Shown here: one piece after another, positions 61,739 through 64,000 of the stretch | How positions within the stretch are numbered: position 1 is the first letter of the stretch | Layout of the letters: each line of letters begins with the position of its first letter | Assembly (NCBI GenBank): GCA_002914845.1 | Contig: JXTC01000319.1 | Coordinates: forward strand, 45,231-109,230 | Reading direction: 5' to 3' | From: Trema orientale | Taxonomy: Eukaryota; Streptophyta; Magnoliopsida; Rosales; Cannabaceae | Length of the DNA: 64,000 bases | Translations under genes and position numbers: made by a program | The notes under the pieces: model-generated | Databases searched by the model: none | The model's input: the letters and a program-made list of their open reading frames with translations, nothing else | What the model was told of the DNA's origin: nothing

Positions 61739-61790
<52 letters not shown>

Positions 61791-61987
61791 AATGATTCTA
61801 CAGTATCGAAGAAACCAGCATTGCTGAATCACACTACATCTGCATCTCTCTCTCTTCCATAAATGATTCTATAGAATCAAAGAAACCAGCACTGCTGAAT
61901 CAAGCTACCTCTACATCTCTCTCTCTCTCTCTCTCTCTCAGACACACATACACACGCGCACACACAAACTTTGTTAGCATTCCCATT

Positions 61988-62037
<50 letters not shown>

Positions 62038-62782
62038 GACACAAGTGCACACACAAACTTTGTCGGCATTCCCATTGTAGCAATACCTAATTATAAACCA
62101 ACTAACTGTCAGAAAAGCTACAGCTCTAGTGGTTAATAGCTCAGTGTAAAAACCTGGCCATGGAAAATGTGTAACATTCAATAGCTCAGGCTCCTAAAAT
62201 CCCAAAGAAAGAACCAGAACAAAGTTGACCAGTCTGGTAAATGTTTAACTTCCATTCTCAACTTGTAATTAACAATTTCCATAATCCAAACATGAGTACA
62301 AAATAATCACAAAAATGATAGCACATCCATACCTTGTGTGCTAAACCACTGTGAAAAAGCTTCCCAGTCACATGAAGCTTCCAAGGTAACATACCACCAG
62401 TACCAATACAAGGTTGTTTATCTGCTGTGTCAATCCAAAACCTGCAATGGAAAGCCGGGAGTACTGAAGATGAATTGAAAGGATATTCCAATTTTTATTT
62501 ATTTTTTGTTGGTTCTTAAACAAATACAACCACTTACAATGGACCATCTTTTAGTTTATTAAGTAGTCCATCTTTCACTAGTGCATCCACACCAACCCCT
62601 GTAATAGCAGAATTCTCTTCGTTTGCTATTAATACGGCAACTACAGTTGACTTCAATTTTGGCTTTGTTTCCCCAAGCTTCTTCATGAGCTCAGTTACAA
62701 GAGCAACATGCCCTAAGCAATCAGTTGTTCCACGCCCACGAAGTTCATCACCAGAGATGCTTAATGAGAATGGATCAAATTC
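59040..62782 (-). CDS. Acetylornithine deacetylase (M20 metallopeptidase family), 5' part outside the window
   Basis: Nine exons are visible, in transcript order 62538-62782, 62333-62441, 61143-61281, 61011-61068, 60889-60906, 60659-60781, 59837-59990, 59709-59742 and 59040-59143: 327 codons and a TGA. About 110 N-terminal residues, including the first metal-binding His, must lie beyond 64000. GRGTTDCLGH carries the bridging Asp, and NEEN the catalytic Glu and a metal ligand. Later conserved pieces are DTADKQPCIGTGG, GKLFHSGLAHK, YPGGGINQIP and HVKPYSITGSLPL. Family members hydrolyse N-acetylornithine to ornithine and acetate, feeding arginine and polyamine synthesis. The plant gene is the ArgE-like At4g17830 type. 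Oddities are the 18-nt microexon 60889-60906 and microsatellite-rich introns. It is convergent with the BCM-like gene. Confidence 0.93.
60616..60652. repeat. (GA)n microsatellite in a deacetylase intron
   Basis: A run of about 36 bp of GA (CT on the transcript strand) lies within a few bases of the donor at 60658. Length changes here could affect splicing, which is inference. Confidence 0.9.
61735..62095. repeat. Compound (CT)n/(CA)n arrays with embedded minisatellites
   Basis: CT and CA runs alternate with two duplicated units. AAATGATTCTA...CCAGCAYTGCTGAATCA occurs at about 61791 and 61861. GCACACACAAACTTTGT...CCCATTGTAGCAAT occurs at about 61957 and 62047. All lie in the intron 61282-62332 of the deacetylase gene. 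Confidence 0.85.
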
Positions 62783-64000
62783 CTGCATATGAAAATGATC
62801 ATCATTTCACATGATGAGAAACTTACTATCTTAGCATCCTGACAACAGGTGAAAGAGTACAGTGCTCAATATTAAAGTTAACTAAGAAAGAAATAAAAGG
62901 AAAAGAAAGATAACGATTTTAATCAACAAAAACTTGGCTTATATTTAAAGGTAATCAGAAATGGGCAACCCTTTTAACTGATAACGTTTAAACCACAAAG
63001 CATATGAGATAAGCCATAGATAAGGCCCCGCCAAACGTTAAGAAAGAGTAACCCAGCAGCTATATCAATATTCTTTGTGATTTGAACAAGGAATCAAGCA
63101 CAGAAAAGGGTGAAGTTCTGCTATGATTCAGTCCAAATGAGGAAAAGAAATGAAGATGTTCCGAAATCGATGAATTAAAAGAAGAAATTAGGCAATAAAA
63201 ATAACAAGAAAATCTCAAGAATAAACTGCTAATCTTCAAGTGAGAACAAACAGTCAAAACTCGACACAGCATAAAACAAGAAACATAAATTTTGGAAAAA
63301 TCCCAGATAAATAGTGTTTAGTTCCAAAGAGAACATTAATGTGACAAAGGGTGTAAACAAATTTCTGATCTAAGCATAAAAACAAGACAATTTACAAAAT
63401 TAAAACGAGAAAAAATTAAGCTCAAGGGCTGAGAACCAACAATCGACACTATACAAACAGAGCATAATGTACGAATTATACAATAATCCCAGATAGATAA
63501 AATACTTAGTTTCAAAGAAGAAACGTTTAATGTAACAAAGGTCGATTATGTTATTGAACCATAATCAAACCAAAAATAAACTGATTTAACTATAAATTTT
63601 CAGCCAAAATGGAACAAGTACAGGTCTAAAGATTCAGGGACAACCAAACTACTGAACTCAAATCATATCACTGTCAGTCAAAAACTTTTTCTCCATAGAA
63701 TTGAACATAATTCAGAGACACCAAATTCACAACCCAAAACAACCATTTCACACACACACACACACGGTAAACAGAGCCCGCTTCCCAATAAACAAAATTA
63801 AAACGAGAAAAATTTAAACTCAAGGGTTGACAATCAACACTCAGACACTCTACAAAAAGAGGAGAATGTATATATTATAAAAATTTGGAAAATTATCCCA
63901 GATAGAATAAACGCTTAGTTTCAACGCAGAACCCAAATCATATCATAGTATCAATGTCACTCGAAACTTTTTGTCCATAAAATTTAACTCGATTCACATA
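62783..64000 (-). other. Deacetylase intron up to the window edge
   Basis: No exon encoding the missing N-terminal part (a metal-binding HxD segment is expected) is visible on the minus strand here, so the intron upstream of 62782 seems to exceed 1.2 kb. An internal repeat of about 400 bp is hinted at: GAGAAAAATTTAAACTCAAGGG near 63804 resembles GAGAAAAAATTAAGCTCAAGGG near 63408, with related text following each. (CA)n is present near 63750. Confidence 0.5.

Noticed and set aside
1-64000. CRISPR arrays, prophage or bacterial defence islands
   Set aside because: Spliced plant genes throughout and no regularly spaced repeats of the right size. The tandem repeats seen are microsatellites or two- to three-copy duplications.
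1-64000. Endogenous viral sequence
   Set aside because: No capsid, movement-protein or viral replicase-like frame was noticed. The only reverse-transcriptase-like piece is a plant LINE tail.

Overview
This is nuclear DNA from a flowering plant, most likely a eudicot. Genes are split by GT-AG introns, intergenic DNA is AT-rich, there are many MITEs and SINEs, and every recognisable protein belongs to a plant family. Seven genes are identified with good confidence and one more is a well-supported but unnamed plant gene. None is prokaryotic or viral. I found no rRNA, tRNA or CRISPR. Single ambiguous bases (n) occur at 30108 and 42855.

Layout, left to right: (1) 174-4104 (+), EYES ABSENT-like HAD-type tyrosine phosphatase. 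(2) 4.1-12.1 kb, repeat-rich spacer with two unexplained exon-like pieces. (3) 12113-14396 (+), LOL1-type protein with three LSD1 zinc fingers. (4) 18274-21409 (-), C-type plastid ferredoxin FdC2, tail to tail with LOL1. (5) 21.5-27.4 kb, spacer dense in nested transposons. (6) 27639-28189 (+), group 1 LEA protein behind an ABRE-rich promoter. (7) 28875-32165 (-), small unnamed plant gene with a 2.8-kb intron. (8) 32.2-37.9 kb, transposon spacer. (9) 37918-46617 (-), AP-2 adaptor medium (mu) subunit, 13 coding exons. (10) 46.6-52.2 kb, spacer containing a Mutator-like element nested inside a hAT-like element. (11) 52238-55349 (+), plastid CPBP/CAAX-type membrane protein of the BCM family. (12) 59040-62782 (-), acetylornithine deacetylase, whose first exon(s) lie beyond the right edge.

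The genes do not form one pathway. What links them is conserved neighbourhood. From memory, LOL1, FdC2 and a group 1 LEA gene are consecutive in Arabidopsis (At1g32540-At1g32560), another LEA, the EYA gene and BCM1 lie together near At2g35260-At2g35320, and BCM2 sits beside acetylornithine deacetylase (At4g17840/At4g17830). The window therefore looks like an ancestral block that was duplicated and fractionated in Arabidopsis.

I found no convincing undescribed biological system. The best leads are the transposon structures (new-looking non-autonomous families with readable target-site duplications, two long-TIR elements each bracketed by long direct repeats, a TTGAC-rich element interior), a duplicated EYA gene end, a GC-AG intron in FdC2 and an 18-nt microexon in the deacetylase gene.
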